Counted from the stretch's first letter, positions 33,959 to 45,402 are shown. The stretch: 64,000 nt of DNA from Chitinophagaceae bacterium C216 (GCA_028485475.2 CP144143.1:1426001-1490000); one strand, 5' to 3'. Numbers and translations: made by a program. Notes: a model not told the origin generated them from the letters alone.

Positions 33959-36900
33959 TTATGCAGTTTGTTTTTGTGCTACTCTGGCCTGCATAACTTT
34001 CTTGTACTCGGTTGGATATACCTTTACAAAGTTTTTAAGCTGGTTTTCAAAGTCGTCCAGGATAAACTTAGCTACGGTACTTTCGGTGTACTTATAGTGC
34101 CTTTCTATGTATTGTTGTAGGAAAGTCACATCGTCCGCTTCTAAGGGATCCAGTTCTACCATTTCCATATTACAGTTACGAGCAAACTTTTGTGCTGCAT
34201 CGTAAATGTAGGCGATACCACCGCTCATACCGGCTGCGAAGTTCCTACCGGTTTCGCCCAGTATAATGGCTCTACCTCCGGTCATGTATTCGCAACCATG
34301 ATCACCCACGCCTTCCACAACTACTATAGCACCGGAATTACGCACGGCAAATCTTTCACCGGCTTTTCCACGGATATAGGCTTCGCCGCTGGTAGCTCCA
34401 TAAAAGGCTACGTTACCGATAATACTATTTTCTTCCGGAACGAATCCTGCTTTTTTATTAGGATAGATGATTAGTTTGGCACCACTTAAACCCTTACCAA
34501 AATAGTCATTTGCATCGCCTTCTAACTCCAGCGTAATTCCTTGATTACAGAAGGCTCCGAAGCTTTGTCCAGCGGTACCTTTCAGTTGCAGGTGAATGGT
34601 ATCTTCGGGAAGGCCTGCATCGCGATACTTTTTGGTAAGTTCGTGCGACAGTACGGTACCTGCGGCACGGTCGGTGTTTACGATATCGAAAGAAGCTTTT
34701 ACCGGAGTACCGTTTTCCAGCGCCGGTTTGGCAGCTTCAATAAACTTCCAATCGATGATGGAATCCAAACCATGATCCTGCTCTTCGCAGTGATAAATTG
34801 CTACACCTTCTTCAGCAGGCTCTTTATAAAGAATAGGAGAGAGATCCAGATTTTTATATTTCCAGTGATCAATTCCCTCTCTTACTTTCAGCTCATCTAC
34901 CTGACCTACCATTTCATCGATAGTTCTGAAGCCGAGTTCAGCCATCAGTTCACGTACTTCTTGAGTCAGGAACTTGAAGAAGTTGACTACAGCCTCTACA
35001 GTTCCAGAGAAGCGTTTTCTAAGATCGGGGTCTTGAGTGGCGATACCTACCGGACAGGTATTCAGATGACATTTACGCATCATAATACAACCTTCTACCA
35101 CTAGGGCTGCAGTAGCTATACCCCATTCTTCGGCACCCAGCATGGTGGCGATAATGATATCACGACCACTACGTAACTGACCATCGGTTTGCAATACTAC
35201 ACGACTGCGTAGTTTATTTTTCACCAGGGTTTGCTGTGTTTCGGCCAGACCCAGTTCCCAAGGCAGACCTGCATGGCGAATAGAGCTTAATGGAGAAGCT
35301 CCAGTACCACCGTCGTGTCCTGAGATTAATACTACATCGGCCTTAGCTTTTGTTACCCCTGCAGCAATAGTTCCTACACCGGCTTTACTTACCAGTTTTA
35401 CATTGATGCGTGCATGACGGTTGGCATGCTTCAAATCGTGTATTAATTGAGCTAAGTCTTCAATAGAGTAAATATCGTGGTGTGGGGGAGGAGAAATCAA
35501 TCCTACACCCGGAGTAGAGTGTCGGGTACGACCAATCCACTCATCCACTTTATGCCCTGGAAGCTGTCCACCCTCACCGGGTTTTGCACCCTGAGCCATT
35601 TTTATCTGCAGTTCATCTGCTTCTGTAAGATACAAGCTGGTAACACCAAAGCGACCACTAGCTACCTGTTTGATAGCACTACGCATGCTGTCGCCGTTTT
35701 CAAGTGGTTTATAACGAATCTCGTCTTCACCACCTTCACCGGTATTGCTTTTACCTCCTAGTCTGTTCATGGCTATTGCCAAGGTAGTGTGTGCTTCCCA
35801 GCTGATAGAGCCGAAGCTCATTGCACCAGTAGCGAACCTTTTATAAATGTTTTCAGCAGGTTCTACTTCTTCTATTGGAATAGAAGGACGCGTGCGTTTG
35901 AAGTCGAGCAGACTGCGGAGTGTGATTGCTTTTTTGCTTTGCTCATCGATAAGCTTGGTGAACTTCTTAAACAAGTTGTAATCGCCCATTCTTGTTGAGT
36001 ACTGCAACAAGTGGATGGTTTGCGGATTGAATAAGTGGGCTTCACCTTTGCGTTTCCATTGATAGAAACCTCCAGTGGGTAGCATGTCCACCGGCAACTG
36101 TTTACGAGTGAATGCAAAGCTATGTTTTGCCAATGCTTCACGGGCAATTTCGTCCAAGCCCATACCCTCGATACGTGAAGTGGCATTGGTAAAGTAGGTG
36201 TTTACTACATCTTTATTGATACCGATAATTTCGAATATCTGTGCTCCTTGATAGGACTGTAGGGTGGAGATTCCCATTTTAGAGAATACTTTCAACAATC
36301 CTTCATTTACAGCTTTGATGTAATTTTTCTCAAGTTCTTCTACAGATTTATCGGTCTTTATCTTACCGGTTTCTTTTAACAGTTTAATTGTAGAAAGTGC
36401 CAAGTAAGGATTGATGGCGGTAGCACCAAAGCCCAGCAAACATGCATAGTGGTGTACTTCCCATACATCACCGGCTTCAACAACTAAACCTACTTTTCCA
36501 CGCAGGCCTTTTCTGATAAGGTGATGATGCACTGCCGAAACTGCGAGCAGCGAAGGGATCGCAGCATGCTGACCATCGATAGCGCGGTCTTGCAATACCA
36601 ATACCTCGAAGCCGTCATTTACTGCATCTTCGGCATAACGGCACAATCGGTCCAATGCACGGCGTAAAGATCCGGGCTTACCATCGGCTACGAAGTAACA
36701 CTGCAGGGTTTTGGCCTGGAAGCTTCCTGTATCGATACTGCGCAACTTCTCCAGCTCGTAGTTGGTTAATACAGGCTGCTTCAGTGCCACAACGTGGCAG
36801 TCTTTTTCATCTTCAATTAGCAGGCTTCCATTATTACCCACGAATGTTGCTAACGACATTACCATCCGTTCACGGATAGGATCGATGGGCGGGTTGGTTA

Positions 36901-38473
36901 CCTGTGCAAATAATTGTTTAAAGTAATGACTTAAATGTTGAGGTTGATCGCTCAATACAGCGAGCGGAGCATCTACACCCATGGATCCTACCGGCTCTTT
37001 ACCATCGGTAGCCATAGGCATGATGATGTTTTCTATATCTTCTGAGGTATAACCAAATGCTTTTTGATATTTAAAGATTTGTTCAGAACTAAGATCGCTG
37101 AACATTACGCGAGGCTCAGGAAGCTCATGCAAACGGATTTTATATTTGTTCAGCCATTCGCCATAAGGCTTTCTGGAGCAGATATCGCGTTTTAGTTCAT
37201 CGTCGCTAATAATGCGGCCCTGTTCCATATCCACTAGGAACATTCTGCCAGGCTGCAATCTTCCTTTTTCTATTACGATACTCTGATCTACCGGTAAAGC
37301 TCCTGTTTCGGAACCCATGATTACACGTCCATCGTTAGTAACGCAGTAGCGCGATGGGCGTAAGCCGTTCCTATCCAGTGTAGCACCGATGATTTTCCCG
37401 TCGGTGAATGAGATAGAAGCCGGGCCATCCCATGGTTCCATCAAGCAGGCATGGAACTCATAGAAGGCTTTCTTTACTGGATCCATGTCTTCATTACCAT
37501 CCCATGCTTCAGGTATTAGCATCATCATTACATGGGGTAATGAACGGCCGGTCAGATACAGCAGCTCTATCATATTATCTAAACATGCAGAGTCGCTCTG
37601 ATCGTTGCTCACGATAGGTACCAGCATATCCATTTCTTCGTCGCTAAACAAAGGCGATTCGAAGCTGGACTCAGCGGAGCGTAACCAGTTTAGATTACCT
37701 TGTAAGGTATTAATCTCTCCGTTGTGTGCAATAAAGCGGAAAGGTTGTGCCAATCTCCAAGATGGGAATGTATTGGTCGCAAACCTAGAGTGTACTAATC
37801 CAAATGCACTTACTACACGTTTATCGGAAAGATCAGGAAAGTATTCACGTACCTGATGGCTAGTAAGCTGCCCCTTATAAATTAAGGTGCGGCATGATAG
37901 AGATGCTATGTAGAAACCAATGGGATCTTTCTTAACTGCGTTACTGGTAATGTGGGTTGCGTACTTGCGTAATACAAACAGCTTACGTTCGAACTCGATG
38001 GCTGTTTTTACACCAGCAGGACGCTCTACAAAAACCTGCTCGATAGTAGGCTCGACCTCTAGGGCGCTAGGGCCAATGTCTGAGTTATTTACCGGCACCT
38101 TGCGCCAGTGTATAACACGCATGCCCAACTTTTCAGCAGCCCTGTTGAAGATGTCGCGGCATTCTTCTCGTGTTCGTGATTCTTTAGGGAAGAATACCAT
38201 ACCTACAGCATACTCTTCAATAGCAGGGAGTGTAATACCTAAGTGGAGACATTCATCGTAGAAAAATTCATGGGGGATCTGAATCATAATTCCTGCCCCA
38301 TCACCTGTGTTGGCTTCACAACCACAGGCTCCTCGATGCTCCATATTTTCTAAAATCGTAAGCGCGTCTGAAATAGTTTGATGGTTCTTGTTACCTTTAA
38401 TATTGGCGACAAAACCAATACCACATGCGTCGCGCTCGAAGGCGGGGTCATAGAGACCTTTGTTTTTTGTCAT
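33959..38473 (-). CDS. gltB: Glutamate synthase large subunit
   Basis: Makes two glutamates from glutamine and 2-oxoglutarate. At 1504 residues it is full length. Processing just before Cys17 ([12 protein letters not shown]) would expose the N-terminal nucleophile Cys of the class II amidotransferase domain. The central and FMN-binding synthase domains follow. The [3Fe-4S] ligands are visible in [19 protein letters not shown]. The C-terminal GXGXG beta-helix domain (about 1250-1430) is visible in [17 protein letters not shown] and [16 protein letters not shown]. GltD follows. The 284-base gap upstream is AT rich with no clear promoter match. Confidence 0.97.
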   Translation of the reverse strand: MTKNKGLYDPAFERDACGIGFVANIKGNKNHQTISDALTILENMEHRGACGCEANTGDGAGIMIQIPHEFFYDECLHLGITLPAIEEYAVGMVFFPKESRTREECRDIFNRAAEKLGMRVIHWRKVPVNNSDIGPSALEVEPTIEQVFVERPAGVKTAIEFERKLFVLRKYATHITSNAVKKDPIGFYIASLSCRTLIYKGQLTSHQVREYFPDLSDKRVVSAFGLVHSRFATNTFPSWRLAQPFRFIAHNGEINTLQGNLNWLRSAESSFESPLFSDEEMDMLVPIVSNDQSDSACLDNMIELLYLTGRSLPHVMMMLIPEAWDGNEDMDPVKKAFYEFHACLMEPWDGPASISFTDGKIIGATLDRNGLRPSRYCVTNDGRVIMGSETGALPVDQSIVIEKGRLQPGRMFLVDMEQGRIISDDELKRDICSRKPYGEWLNKYKIRLHELPEPRVMFSDLSSEQIFKYQKAFGYTSEDIENIIMPMATDGKEPVGSMGVDAPLAVLSDQPQHLSHYFKQLFAQVTNPPIDPIRERMVMSLATFVGNNGSLLIEDEKDCHVVALKQPVLTNYELEKLRSIDTGSFQAKTLQCYFVADGKPGSLRRALDRLCRYAEDAVNDGFEVLVLQDRAIDGQHAAIPSLLAVSAVHHHLIRKGLRGKVGLVVEAGDVWEVHHYACLLGFGATAINPYLALSTIKLLKETGKIKTDKSVEELEKNYIKAVNEGLLKVFSKMGISTLQSYQGAQIFEIIGINKDVVNTYFTNATSRIEGMGLDEIAREALAKHSFAFTRKQLPVDMLPTGGFYQWKRKGEAHLFNPQTIHLLQYSTRMGDYNLFKKFTKLIDEQSKKAITLRSLLDFKRTRPSIPIEEVEPAENIYKRFATGAMSFGSISWEAHTTLAIAMNRLGGKSNTGEGGEDEIRYKPLENGDSMRSAIKQVASGRFGVTSLYLTEADELQIKMAQGAKPGEGGQLPGHKVDEWIGRTRHSTPGVGLISPPPHHDIYSIEDLAQLIHDLKHANRHARINVKLVSKAGVGTIAAGVTKAKADVVLISGHDGGTGASPLSSIRHAGLPWELGLAETQQTLVKNKLRSRVVLQTDGQLRSGRDIIIATMLGAEEWGIATAALVVEGCIMMRKCHLNTCPVGIATQDPDLRKRFSGTVEAVVNFFKFLTQEVRELMAELGFRTIDEMVGQVDELKVREGIDHWKYKNLDLSPILYKEPAEEGVAIYHCEEQDHGLDSIIDWKFIEAAKPALENGTPVKASFDIVNTDRAAGTVLSHELTKKYRDAGLPEDTIHLQLKGTAGQSFGAFCNQGITLELEGDANDYFGKGLSGAKLIIYPNKKAGFVPEENSIIGNVAFYGATSGEAYIRGKAGERFAVRNSGAIVVVEGVGDHGCEYMTGGRAIILGETGRNFAAGMSGGIAYIYDAAQKFARNCNMEMVELDPLEADDVTFLQQYIERHYKYTESTVAKFILDDFENQLKNFVKVYPTEYKKVMQARVAQKQTA

Positions 38474-38757
38474 ACCTTACGTTCCTCTTATAAATTTTTT
38501 ACATAAAAATTTAGCTTTTCAATATGGAGCAGGCAATCGTGAGCCATGTAAAATAGTTAAAAAATCGTCAAAAAGGATAAAAAAAATAAAGAAATTTCCA
38601 AATTATTGAATTTTTACAAAAGTTTGCCGTTTTTCTTAGATTTTATTTAATTGAAAAGTGCTGTTTTCTTACTTCAATTCCTGCAACGAGAAGTTGCGTT
38701 TAGGGCATAAAAATCCTTCTCCTTCTCAGGATATTGCCAAGAAAATGAGATGATGAT
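38474..38757. promoter_or_regulatory. AT-rich gap between gltB start and ilvA end
   Basis: It must hold the gltB promoter on the minus strand, but no exact -7 element with a spaced -33 box is visible. No gene or strong hairpin terminator was recognised for ilvA, which ends at 38758. Confidence 0.3.
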
Positions 38758-40002
38758 TTATACTAGGTAGCTGAATAAAGAGTCGTCTTTGTTTAGTTCT
38801 TTAAACTGTATATTCAGTTTTTGCATGCGCTCGATGAGGTGGTTGTAATCGTTTTTGTTTTTCAATTCAATGCCAATGAGTGCCGGCCCACTTTCTTTAT
38901 TAGTCTTTTGCATGTATTCAAAGCGTGTGATATCATCGTCTGGTCCCAGTACATTATTTACAAACTGTTTTAAAGCACCGGGTCTTTGTGCAAAGTTGAT
39001 AAGAAAGTAATGTTTTAATCCTTCATACTGTAAGCTACGCTCTTTGATTTCCTGCATGCGGTCGATATCATTATTGCTACCACTTACAATGCATACTACA
39101 TTCTTACCTTCTATATCGTCCTTTAAGAAATCAAGGGCTGCAATAGAAAGTGCGCCGGCAGGTTCTACAACAATAGCATCTCTATTGTACAGTTCCAGAA
39201 TGGTGGTGCATATTTCCCCTTCCGGCACTAGAATTACATTATCAAGAATGTCCTGGCAAATTGCAAAAGTTATATCACCTACTCGTTTTACAGCTGCACC
39301 ATCCACAAAGCGGTCGATGTTGTTTAATTCAACGGGATGGCCGGCTTTCAGTGCTTCCGTCATGGAAGGAGCGCCTTCTGGTTCGGTGCCGATGATTTTA
39401 GTGGCAGGACTGATTGTTTTGATATAGCTGCCAGCACCCGCACAGAGGCCTCCACCGCCAATAGGAACAATGACGTAATCGATATCTTTCAGTTGTTCAC
39501 ATATTTCATATCCCACAGTAGCCTGTCCTTCGATTATTTTTTCATCATCAAAAGGATGGATAAAGGTCATGTTGTTTTCTTCCGTAAACTTTTTGGCAGC
39601 ACTGGCACAGTCGTCATAGGTATCACCAGTGAGGATAATTTCAATATTGTCCTCACCAAACATTTTGGTTTGTGTAATTTTCTGCTTGGGAGTAATGGAA
39701 GGCATAAAAATGGTGCCTTTAATATTGAGGGCTTTGCAGCTGAAAGCAAATCCTTGTGCATGATTACCTGCACTGGCACACACCACTCCACAGTCGAGTT
39801 GTTCTTGAGGCAAAGAGCTCATCAAGTTATAAGCACCGCGTAGCTTATATGATCGTACCAGTTGAAGATCTTCGCGCTTTAAATATATATTGGCTTTATA
39901 GCGACGACTTAAAGATATGTTCAGCTGTAAGGGCGTTCGGGTAACTACGGATTGGAGTCTTTGTGCGGCGGCAGTTACAGCTTCGACTGTTACGGAATGC
40001 AT
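38758..40002 (-). CDS. ilvA: Threonine ammonia-lyase (biosynthetic threonine dehydratase)
   Basis: PLP enzyme that converts threonine to 2-oxobutanoate, the entry step to isoleucine. Of its 414 residues, about 1-320 are the PLP fold: YLKREDLQLVRSYKLRGAYN holds the Schiff-base Lys, SAGNHAQGFAFSC the phosphate cradle, and PIGGGGLCAG the glycine loop. A single ACT-like domain (about 330-410, YFLINFAQRPGALKQF) is present, so it is the short form with one regulatory domain, and isoleucine feedback is likely. It stands alone on the minus strand, with an exact -7 box (TATTTTTG on the minus strand, 40035-40042) upstream, separated from the main ilv operon by a plus-strand gene. Confidence 0.95.
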   Translation of the reverse strand: MHSVTVEAVTAAAQRLQSVVTRTPLQLNISLSRRYKANIYLKREDLQLVRSYKLRGAYNLMSSLPQEQLDCGVVCASAGNHAQGFAFSCKALNIKGTIFMPSITPKQKITQTKMFGEDNIEIILTGDTYDDCASAAKKFTEENNMTFIHPFDDEKIIEGQATVGYEICEQLKDIDYVIVPIGGGGLCAGAGSYIKTISPATKIIGTEPEGAPSMTEALKAGHPVELNNIDRFVDGAAVKRVGDITFAICQDILDNVILVPEGEICTTILELYNRDAIVVEPAGALSIAALDFLKDDIEGKNVVCIVSGSNNDIDRMQEIKERSLQYEGLKHYFLINFAQRPGALKQFVNNVLGPDDDITRFEYMQKTNKESGPALIGIELKNKNDYNHLIERMQKLNIQFKELNKDDSLFSYLV

Positions 40003-40034
40003 ATGTTTATGATAAATGTTATTAAATAGTTCAG

Positions 40035-40042
40035 CAAAAATA
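40035..40042 (-). promoter_or_regulatory. -7 promoter element of ilvA
   Basis: The minus strand reads TATTTTTG, an exact TAnnTTTG match, 33 bases before the ilvA start. No clear -33 box. Confidence 0.4.
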
Positions 40043-40123
40043 CAAACATGGGTTGGATACGGTTATGAGAAATCTTTTTTAAAGCAGAACTTGTTGCATA
40101 TTTGCATAACCTAATTCTGTTTG

Positions 40124-41269
40124 ATGAAACTGCATTCGAAACACTCGGCACCTCGCCTGAATATTTTTACGTCCATGACCAACCTTGCGCGTGAGGAAAA
40201 TGCTTATAATCTCTCGCAAGGGTTGCCTGATTATCCTATAGCGCAGGAGCTGCATGTATTACTACAAGAAGCCGTTGTGAATGGATATAATCAGTATGCT
40301 CCCATGCAAGGATTGGTTGAGTTGCGCGAGATGATTGCTCAGGAACTAAATGAACGGTATAATACGAATTTCTGCTCGCCGCATGTGGTGACGATCACGC
40401 CAGGGGCTACATATGGTATTTATACTGCGCTTACAGCCTTAATAGATAAAGGTGATGAAGTGATTTATCTGGAACCTGCTTTCGATTGCTATCTTCCAGC
40501 TATAGAAATTAACGGTGGGGTACCGGTAAAAGTTACATTAGATGCTGCCAATGGTTTTAAAATGGATTGGCAGCAGCTTGCAGACGCCATCACAGAGAAA
40601 ACCAAAGCTATACTGATTAATACGCCGCATAATCCTACGGGGTACGTTTGGACGAAAGACGACTGGCAACAGCTGGCATTGTTGATTCAAGACAGGGATA
40701 TTTATGTGGTTTCGGATGAAGTGTATGACAGTATTGTTTATGATGGATATAAGCATGTTCCCGGATTTTTGCAAGAAGGTTTGCAGGATAAAGTCATTTC
40801 TATTTATTCATTCGGTAAAACCTTTCATATTACTGGATGGAAGGTGGGATATTGTGTGGCTTCAAAGGAAATTACAGAGGCATTTCGTTCTATACATCAG
40901 TATCTAACTTTTAGTGTTAATACACCTGCCCAGTATGCACTTGCAAAATATTTGGAAATATATGAAAGAGAAGCTGCCGCGAAGTTATTGCAAAACAAAA
41001 GGGATTTGCTAATGGAGGGGATGCAACAATCTCGCTTCAAGATGCTCAATAAGAGCATCGGCACTTATTTTCAGTTATATGATTATAGTGCCATTAGTGA
41101 TATCGATGATGTAGCATTTGCTCAGTGGTTGACTAAGGAGCATAAAGTCGCTACCATACCACTGAGCGCGTTTTATAAAGCTCCACAAAATTCCAAAGTT
41201 ATTCGTCTTTGCTTTGCAAAGGAAGATAACGTGATAAAGGCTGCTACGGAAGCTTTGCGTCGTGTGTAG
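40124..41269 (+). CDS. Methionine aminotransferase-like class I aminotransferase (YbdL type)
   Basis: A 381-residue fold-type I PLP enzyme starting at ATG 40124. NLSQGLPDYP near the start, TPGATYGIYTAL, NTPHNPTGYVW, SDEVYDSIVYDG and the Schiff-base Lys in SFGKTFHITGWKVGY define the class I/II aminotransferase fold. LSQGLPDYP and YNQYAPMQGLVELRE match the YbdL/methionine aminotransferase group, which uses Met and other hydrophobic or aromatic amino acids. It is alone on the plus strand between ilvA and a ModF-like gene, overlapping the latter's 3' end by 26 bases. A role in the methionine salvage pathway or in aromatic/branched-chain transamination is possible. Confidence 0.9.
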   Translation: MKLHSKHSAPRLNIFTSMTNLAREENAYNLSQGLPDYPIAQELHVLLQEAVVNGYNQYAPMQGLVELREMIAQELNERYNTNFCSPHVVTITPGATYGIYTALTALIDKGDEVIYLEPAFDCYLPAIEINGGVPVKVTLDAANGFKMDWQQLADAITEKTKAILINTPHNPTGYVWTKDDWQQLALLIQDRDIYVVSDEVYDSIVYDGYKHVPGFLQEGLQDKVISIYSFGKTFHITGWKVGYCVASKEITEAFRSIHQYLTFSVNTPAQYALAKYLEIYEREAAAKLLQNKRDLLMEGMQQSRFKMLNKSIGTYFQLYDYSAISDIDDVAFAQWLTKEHKVATIPLSAFYKAPQNSKVIRLCFAKEDNVIKAATEALRRV

Positions 41270-42701
41270 TAGTGGTACGTTCTACAATACGACCTTCTTG
41301 TAATACTAGTCTGTGAGTTAGACAGCTGGGTAATAGTGATTCGAAGTGCCCAACGTATATAATCGTTATACCGTTTTTGCTGATTTCGTCTATTAAGTCG
41401 TTGAAGTATTGCGTCTGTTCATTATCCAATCCTTGGCAGGGTTCATCCAGCACTAGTAGTTGCGGGTTCTTGATAATGGTACGTCCCAACAATGCCAGTC
41501 GTTGTTTGCCCAAGGGCTGGGTTGCCAGCAGCTCATTTTTTACATCGTACAGATCGAGAAAGTGTAACAGCTCTTCTAACTGTACTTTTTGAGAATACCT
41601 CAAAGGTTGATACAATCCATTGGCGTCAAAGAATCCGGAGGCTATACTATCTGCCACACTTGCGGTGGTATCGAAATACCAGTGCAACTCTGGAGATATC
41701 ATGCCAATACGTTTTTTAATGTCCCAGATGCTTTCGCCACTGCCGCGTCGTACGCCAAAAAGTTTTATGTCATGTGCATATGCCTGTGGGTGGTCGGCGG
41801 TAATGAGACTTAATAAAGTAGATTTGCCTGAGCCGTTAGGGCCTTGCAGAAGCCATCGTTCTCCAGCATTCACTTCCCAATTGATGTCGCGGAGTACATA
41901 CTTTTCATCATAATGGATGTTTACATCCTTCATGCTGATTAAATTTGTGCTGGTATACTCAGGTGATGTTTTTAGAAAATCGGGCAGCGGTTTCAATGCC
42001 TTTTTAATGCTTGTAGGAAGATGATCTCCTAATGCTAGTTTGCCATGGTTCATTGTTGCAAAGTGCAAATCTCCTTCTGGTAGTTCTGGATCGTTGCCTA
42101 AAAGCAACAGCGTACCTCCCGCCTGCGTGTAGGTGTAAAACAAATTATTCAATGTTTTTCGGGATGCGGTATCTAATCCAGTATAGGGCTGATCTATAAT
42201 CAGCAGTTGTGGCCGCAGCCATAGGGCTTTAATCAGCTGTAGTTTTTTATGTTCGCCACTGGAAACTTCAAAGAGCTGCTCATCCAATACTTTTGAGTAG
42301 TTAAAAGCAGCAATGAGTTTGTCAAGAGTTTCTCTTTGTAAAGCATGTGTTGCTCCGAATACTTCTAGTTCACGTTCAATTGTTAAAGTTTCTCTTCGTT
42401 GCTGGCGATTATAGCGTTGTTGATAATAAAAATTTCGATCCCCTTCAAGGTTAGTAAAACGATACCAGTTCTCTACATATAATGTCTGTGCGGGAAGAGG
42501 GCTGTTCTCGTCATACTGTATATGGATACCACCCATATATTTTATTCTTCCTGCAATTGCTAGTCCTAATGTGGTTTTCCCACTCCCGCTTATACCACGT
42601 ATGATCCAACAACTGCCTGCATCAGCCTTAAATGCTATATTGTCTAATACAGTTTTAGTACCGTAATGTACCGATAGGTTTTCAATCCTCAATCTCGTCA
42701 T
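41244..42701 (-). CDS. ModF-like tandem ATP-binding cassette protein
   Basis: A 485-residue protein with two ABC ATPase domains and no membrane segments. Domain 1 (about 1-230) has Walker A GISGSGKTT, a diverged signature SSGEHKKLQL and Walker B LLIIDQPYTGLD. Domain 2 (about 255-485) has Walker A GPNGSGKST, signature region QPLGKQRLALLGR and Walker B LLVLDEPCQGLD. The arrangement matches ModF (PhrA), sometimes near molybdate genes, but none are seen here. It follows ilvC by about 120 bases that contain two strong hairpins, so it may be a separate transcript. Function unknown; no permease partner. Confidence 0.88.
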   Translation of the reverse strand: MTRLRIENLSVHYGTKTVLDNIAFKADAGSCWIIRGISGSGKTTLGLAIAGRIKYMGGIHIQYDENSPLPAQTLYVENWYRFTNLEGDRNFYYQQRYNRQQRRETLTIERELEVFGATHALQRETLDKLIAAFNYSKVLDEQLFEVSSGEHKKLQLIKALWLRPQLLIIDQPYTGLDTASRKTLNNLFYTYTQAGGTLLLLGNDPELPEGDLHFATMNHGKLALGDHLPTSIKKALKPLPDFLKTSPEYTSTNLISMKDVNIHYDEKYVLRDINWEVNAGERWLLQGPNGSGKSTLLSLITADHPQAYAHDIKLFGVRRGSGESIWDIKKRIGMISPELHWYFDTTASVADSIASGFFDANGLYQPLRYSQKVQLEELLHFLDLYDVKNELLATQPLGKQRLALLGRTIIKNPQLLVLDEPCQGLDNEQTQYFNDLIDEISKNGITIIYVGHFESLLPSCLTHRLVLQEGRIVERTTTTHDAKLP

Positions 42702-42720
42702 GGAACAGATATAAAATTTA

Positions 42721-42764
42721 ATTGCCGCGAGTGCAACAAAATTAGTTTGTGCACTCGCAGCAAT
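42721..42764 (-). other. Long hairpin between ilvC and the ModF-like gene
   Basis: Plus-strand arms ATTGCCGCGAGTGC and GCACTCGCAGCAAT, with inner arms ACAAA/TTTGT, form a 19-pair stem with one bulged base and a 5-base loop. The single mismatch becomes a G-U pair in the minus-strand RNA. It could be a terminator, a processing site or a leader structure of the ModF-like gene. Confidence 0.6.
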
Positions 42765-42788
42765 GTTTATAGTTGTGTATTTATAGCA

Positions 42789-42808
42789 TAGCCCGGGGAA
42801 CCGGGCTA
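42789..42808 (-). other. Second hairpin just after ilvC
   Basis: TAGCCCGG and CCGGGCTA form a perfect 8-base stem with a 4-base loop. It begins 16 bases after the ilvC stop codon, reading on the minus strand. There is no T run, so it looks more like an mRNA-stabilising or processing hairpin than a classical terminator. Confidence 0.55.
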
Positions 42809-42824
42809 CGAAATATGTGAAATA

Positions 42825-44306
42825 TTAAGATGCTTTGATAGACTTCATTGCTGTCATTGCTTTACGCAATACACGACCTACGTCTTCAACGGGGTGATTG
42901 CGGATAGCCTCGTTGATTTTAATCAGCAACTGGTTGTCTACCGAATTGTCTTTACCTTCATTAAAGTTTTTACCTACTAAGTCGGTATCCACTTTCTTCA
43001 TAAAATCTGCCAACAACGGTTTACAAGCCTGATCAAACAGGTAACAACCATATTCAGCTGTATCAGAGATGACGCGGTTCATTTCGTAAAGCTTCTTACG
43101 AGCAATTGTGTTGGCGATTAGCGGGGTTTCGTGTAATGACTCATAATAGGCAGATTCGGGTTTAATGCCTGCATCCACCATGGTTTCGAATGCTAGTTCC
43201 ACGCCCGCTTTGATGAAGGCCACCATTAGGGTGTAGTTATCAAAATATTCCTGTTCGCTAATAGGCATATCTCCTGCTGGAGTTTTTTCAAATGCAGTTT
43301 CAGCAGTTTCAGCTCTCCATTTCAGCAATTTGGCATCACCATTTGCCCAGTCCTCCATCATGGTTTTGCTGAATTCACCGCTGAGGATATCGTCCATGTG
43401 TTTTTCGAACAATGGGCGCATGATGCTTTTCAGCTCCTCAGCCACCTCAAAGGCTTTTATTTTAGCTGGATTGCTCAGGCGATCCATCATGCCTGTAATA
43501 CCGCCGTGCTTCAATGCTTCGGTAATAACTTCTACTCCATATTGTACGAGTTTGGCAGCATAGCCGGGGTCGATACCTTTTTCAATCATCTTATCGAACG
43601 ACAAAATCGAAGCTGTTTGTAGCAGACCACAAAGAATGGTTTGTTCTCCCATTAGGTCTGATTTCACTTCAGCCACAAAAGATGATCTCAGTACACCGGC
43701 ACGATGTCCGCCGATACCTACACAGTAGGCTTTGGCCCACTCTAAGCCTTTTCCTTCCGGATCGTTTTCGGGGTGTACGGCGATAAGCGTAGGCACTCCA
43801 AAGCCGCGCAGATATTCCGCTCTTACCTCGCTACCCGGGCTTTTGGGAGCCACCATAATTACGGTAATATCCTTACGTATTTGCATGCCTTCTTCTACAA
43901 TATTGAAGCCATGTGAATACGATAATGTAGCACCTTTTTTCATCAATGGCATAACCGCGTTGATAACGCTGGTGTGTTGCTTGTCGGGTGTAAGATTGAT
44001 TACCAAGTCAGCGATAGGAATCAGCTCTTCGTACGTACCTACTTGAAAGTTGTTGTCGGTAGCATTTTTCCAACTTGCTCTTTTTTGCTCTATAGCTTCT
44101 TTTCTCAAAGCATAGGAAACATCCAGTCCGCTATCTCTCAGGTTTAACCCTTGATTTAAACCCTGAGCACCACAACCTACGATAACGATTTTTTTTCCTT
44201 TCAGCGCATTAACACCATCTGCGAACTCATCTTTATCCATGAATTCACAAACACCTAATTGTTTTAGCTGCTCTCTGAATGGTAACGTGTTAAAATAATT
44301 CGCCAT
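42825..44306 (-). CDS. ilvC: Ketol-acid reductoisomerase, class II (long form)
   Basis: Converts acetolactate or acetohydroxybutyrate to the dihydroxy acids with NADPH and Mg2+. At 493 residues it is the class II form with a duplicated C-terminal knotted domain. The Rossmann motif is [20 protein letters not shown], and [16 protein letters not shown] is the NADPH-phosphate-binding region. [11 protein letters not shown] supplies metal-binding Asp and Glu, and [20 protein letters not shown] is typical. It follows ilvN and a DinB gene in the ilv operon. The start [14 protein letters not shown] is the usual one for this form. Confidence 0.97.
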   Translation of the reverse strand: MANYFNTLPFREQLKQLGVCEFMDKDEFADGVNALKGKKIVIVGCGAQGLNQGLNLRDSGLDVSYALRKEAIEQKRASWKNATDNNFQVGTYEELIPIADLVINLTPDKQHTSVINAVMPLMKKGATLSYSHGFNIVEEGMQIRKDITVIMVAPKSPGSEVRAEYLRGFGVPTLIAVHPENDPEGKGLEWAKAYCVGIGGHRAGVLRSSFVAEVKSDLMGEQTILCGLLQTASILSFDKMIEKGIDPGYAAKLVQYGVEVITEALKHGGITGMMDRLSNPAKIKAFEVAEELKSIMRPLFEKHMDDILSGEFSKTMMEDWANGDAKLLKWRAETAETAFEKTPAGDMPISEQEYFDNYTLMVAFIKAGVELAFETMVDAGIKPESAYYESLHETPLIANTIARKKLYEMNRVISDTAEYGCYLFDQACKPLLADFMKKVDTDLVGKNFNEGKDNSVDNQLLIKINEAIRNHPVEDVGRVLRKAMTAMKSIKAS

Positions 44307-44327
44307 TGTTGTTTTAATATTTAAGAT

Positions 44328-44789
44328 TTATGATTTAAGGATTCTTTTATAGTCTTTTATAATCTGCCAATGAAGTGTGTTGTGCATAGCAATGGTTGTC
44401 AGCATATCGTTAATGTTTGTTATAGGTACACCAAAAGTTTGGGTAGTATAAGTGTTGATATGGCTGAATTTATTTGCATCTAATGCCGCACGTACTTCAG
44501 CGGTAAAATTATCAGCTAAAGATATTAATTCGTTTATTTCTTCCTGCGATACAGGTCCTTGGGGGCTGCTACCTCTTTTATATTGCTCTACATATGGTAG
44601 TTGAATGCTTGTGTCGGCCCCGGTGGCAAGAAATGCCAGACTGTAACTACTGATTACAATATGGCCAAAGTTCCAGGCTATATTGTTATTAAAGCCTTCT
44701 GGAATTTTATTAATAACATCCAACTCCGTTTCGGAGACGATTTCAACTATTTTTTTATTTATAGTATTTATGTTGTCGAGAATAAACAT
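44328..44789 (-). CDS. DinB/DUF664-like four-helix protein inside the ilv operon
   Basis: A 153-residue cytosolic protein with the DinB_2 four-helix pattern. The metal-binding His residues of the family are visible in NIAWNFGHIVISS (first) and in MHNTLHWQII (H-x-x-x-x-H region at the end). DinB-superfamily proteins include thiol-dependent metal-ion enzymes, such as the bacillithiol transferase group, and many members have no known role. The gene lies 25 bases after ilvN and 21 bases before ilvC, so it belongs to the branched-chain operon by position. I see no link to the pathway chemistry. Confidence 0.85.
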   Translation of the reverse strand: MFILDNINTINKKIVEIVSETELDVINKIPEGFNNNIAWNFGHIVISSYSLAFLATGADTSIQLPYVEQYKRGSSPQGPVSQEEINELISLADNFTAEVRAALDANKFSHINTYTTQTFGVPITNINDMLTTIAMHNTLHWQIIKDYKRILKS

Positions 44790-44814
44790 ATCTGTTTTAA
44801 TGAACTAAAATAAA

Positions 44815-45402
44815 TTACATTGTGAACACTTTGTCATTTTGATTGAGATATTCGTTCTCGACGGCTTCTTCACCTGGCTCTTTAGCTTCAAATTCTTTGA
44901 TTTTTTTGTGAAAGCCTTCGCTTTTTTTGATGATAGCTACACGGGCGCCACGTACAAACTCAATGAGATTATATTTTTCAAATACTTTCACCAGTCTGTC
45001 AGTTTCCTCTCTGTGTCCTGTGCATTCAAACACGGTATAGTCGTTATTGATTGAAACGACTCTTGCTCCATACTCTCTCAGAATGCGTTCTACGACCATC
45101 TTATCTGTAACCTCAGAGGTAGGAACTTTGTATAATGCAAGCTCTTGCCATACAATTTCCTCGTTCAGGTTGTAGTAAGCTTTTAATACATCTACCTGTT
45201 TCTCTATTTGGCGACAAAGTTTTCTTACGACTTCTTCTGTTTCGTCAATCACGATATTGAAGCGATGGATACCAGGAATCTCGGACGCAGAGGTGCTTAA
45301 GGAGTCAATGTTGATTTTACGTCTGGAGAAGATAATGGTAATGCGTGCCAGCAAACCTGTTCGGTCTTCAGCATAAACGGTAATTGTATATTGCTGTTTC
45401 AT
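44815..45402 (-). CDS. ilvN: Acetolactate synthase small (regulatory) subunit
   Basis: Regulatory subunit that binds valine and activates IlvB. The 195-residue length is longer than E. coli IlvN (IlvH-like size). The N-terminal ACT domain is visible in QYTITVYAEDRTGLLARITI and NIDSLSTSASEIPGIHRFNI. The second, C-terminal domain (about 75-165) has the expected RILREYGARVVSINNDYTVF. The tail (about 170-195) is acidic. It lies 57 bases downstream of ilvB, and is therefore co-transcribed. Confidence 0.95.
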   Translation of the reverse strand: MKQQYTITVYAEDRTGLLARITIIFSRRKINIDSLSTSASEIPGIHRFNIVIDETEEVVRKLCRQIEKQVDVLKAYYNLNEEIVWQELALYKVPTSEVTDKMVVERILREYGARVVSINNDYTVFECTGHREETDRLVKVFEKYNLIEFVRGARVAIIKKSEGFHKKIKEFEAKEPGEEAVENEYLNQNDKVFTM

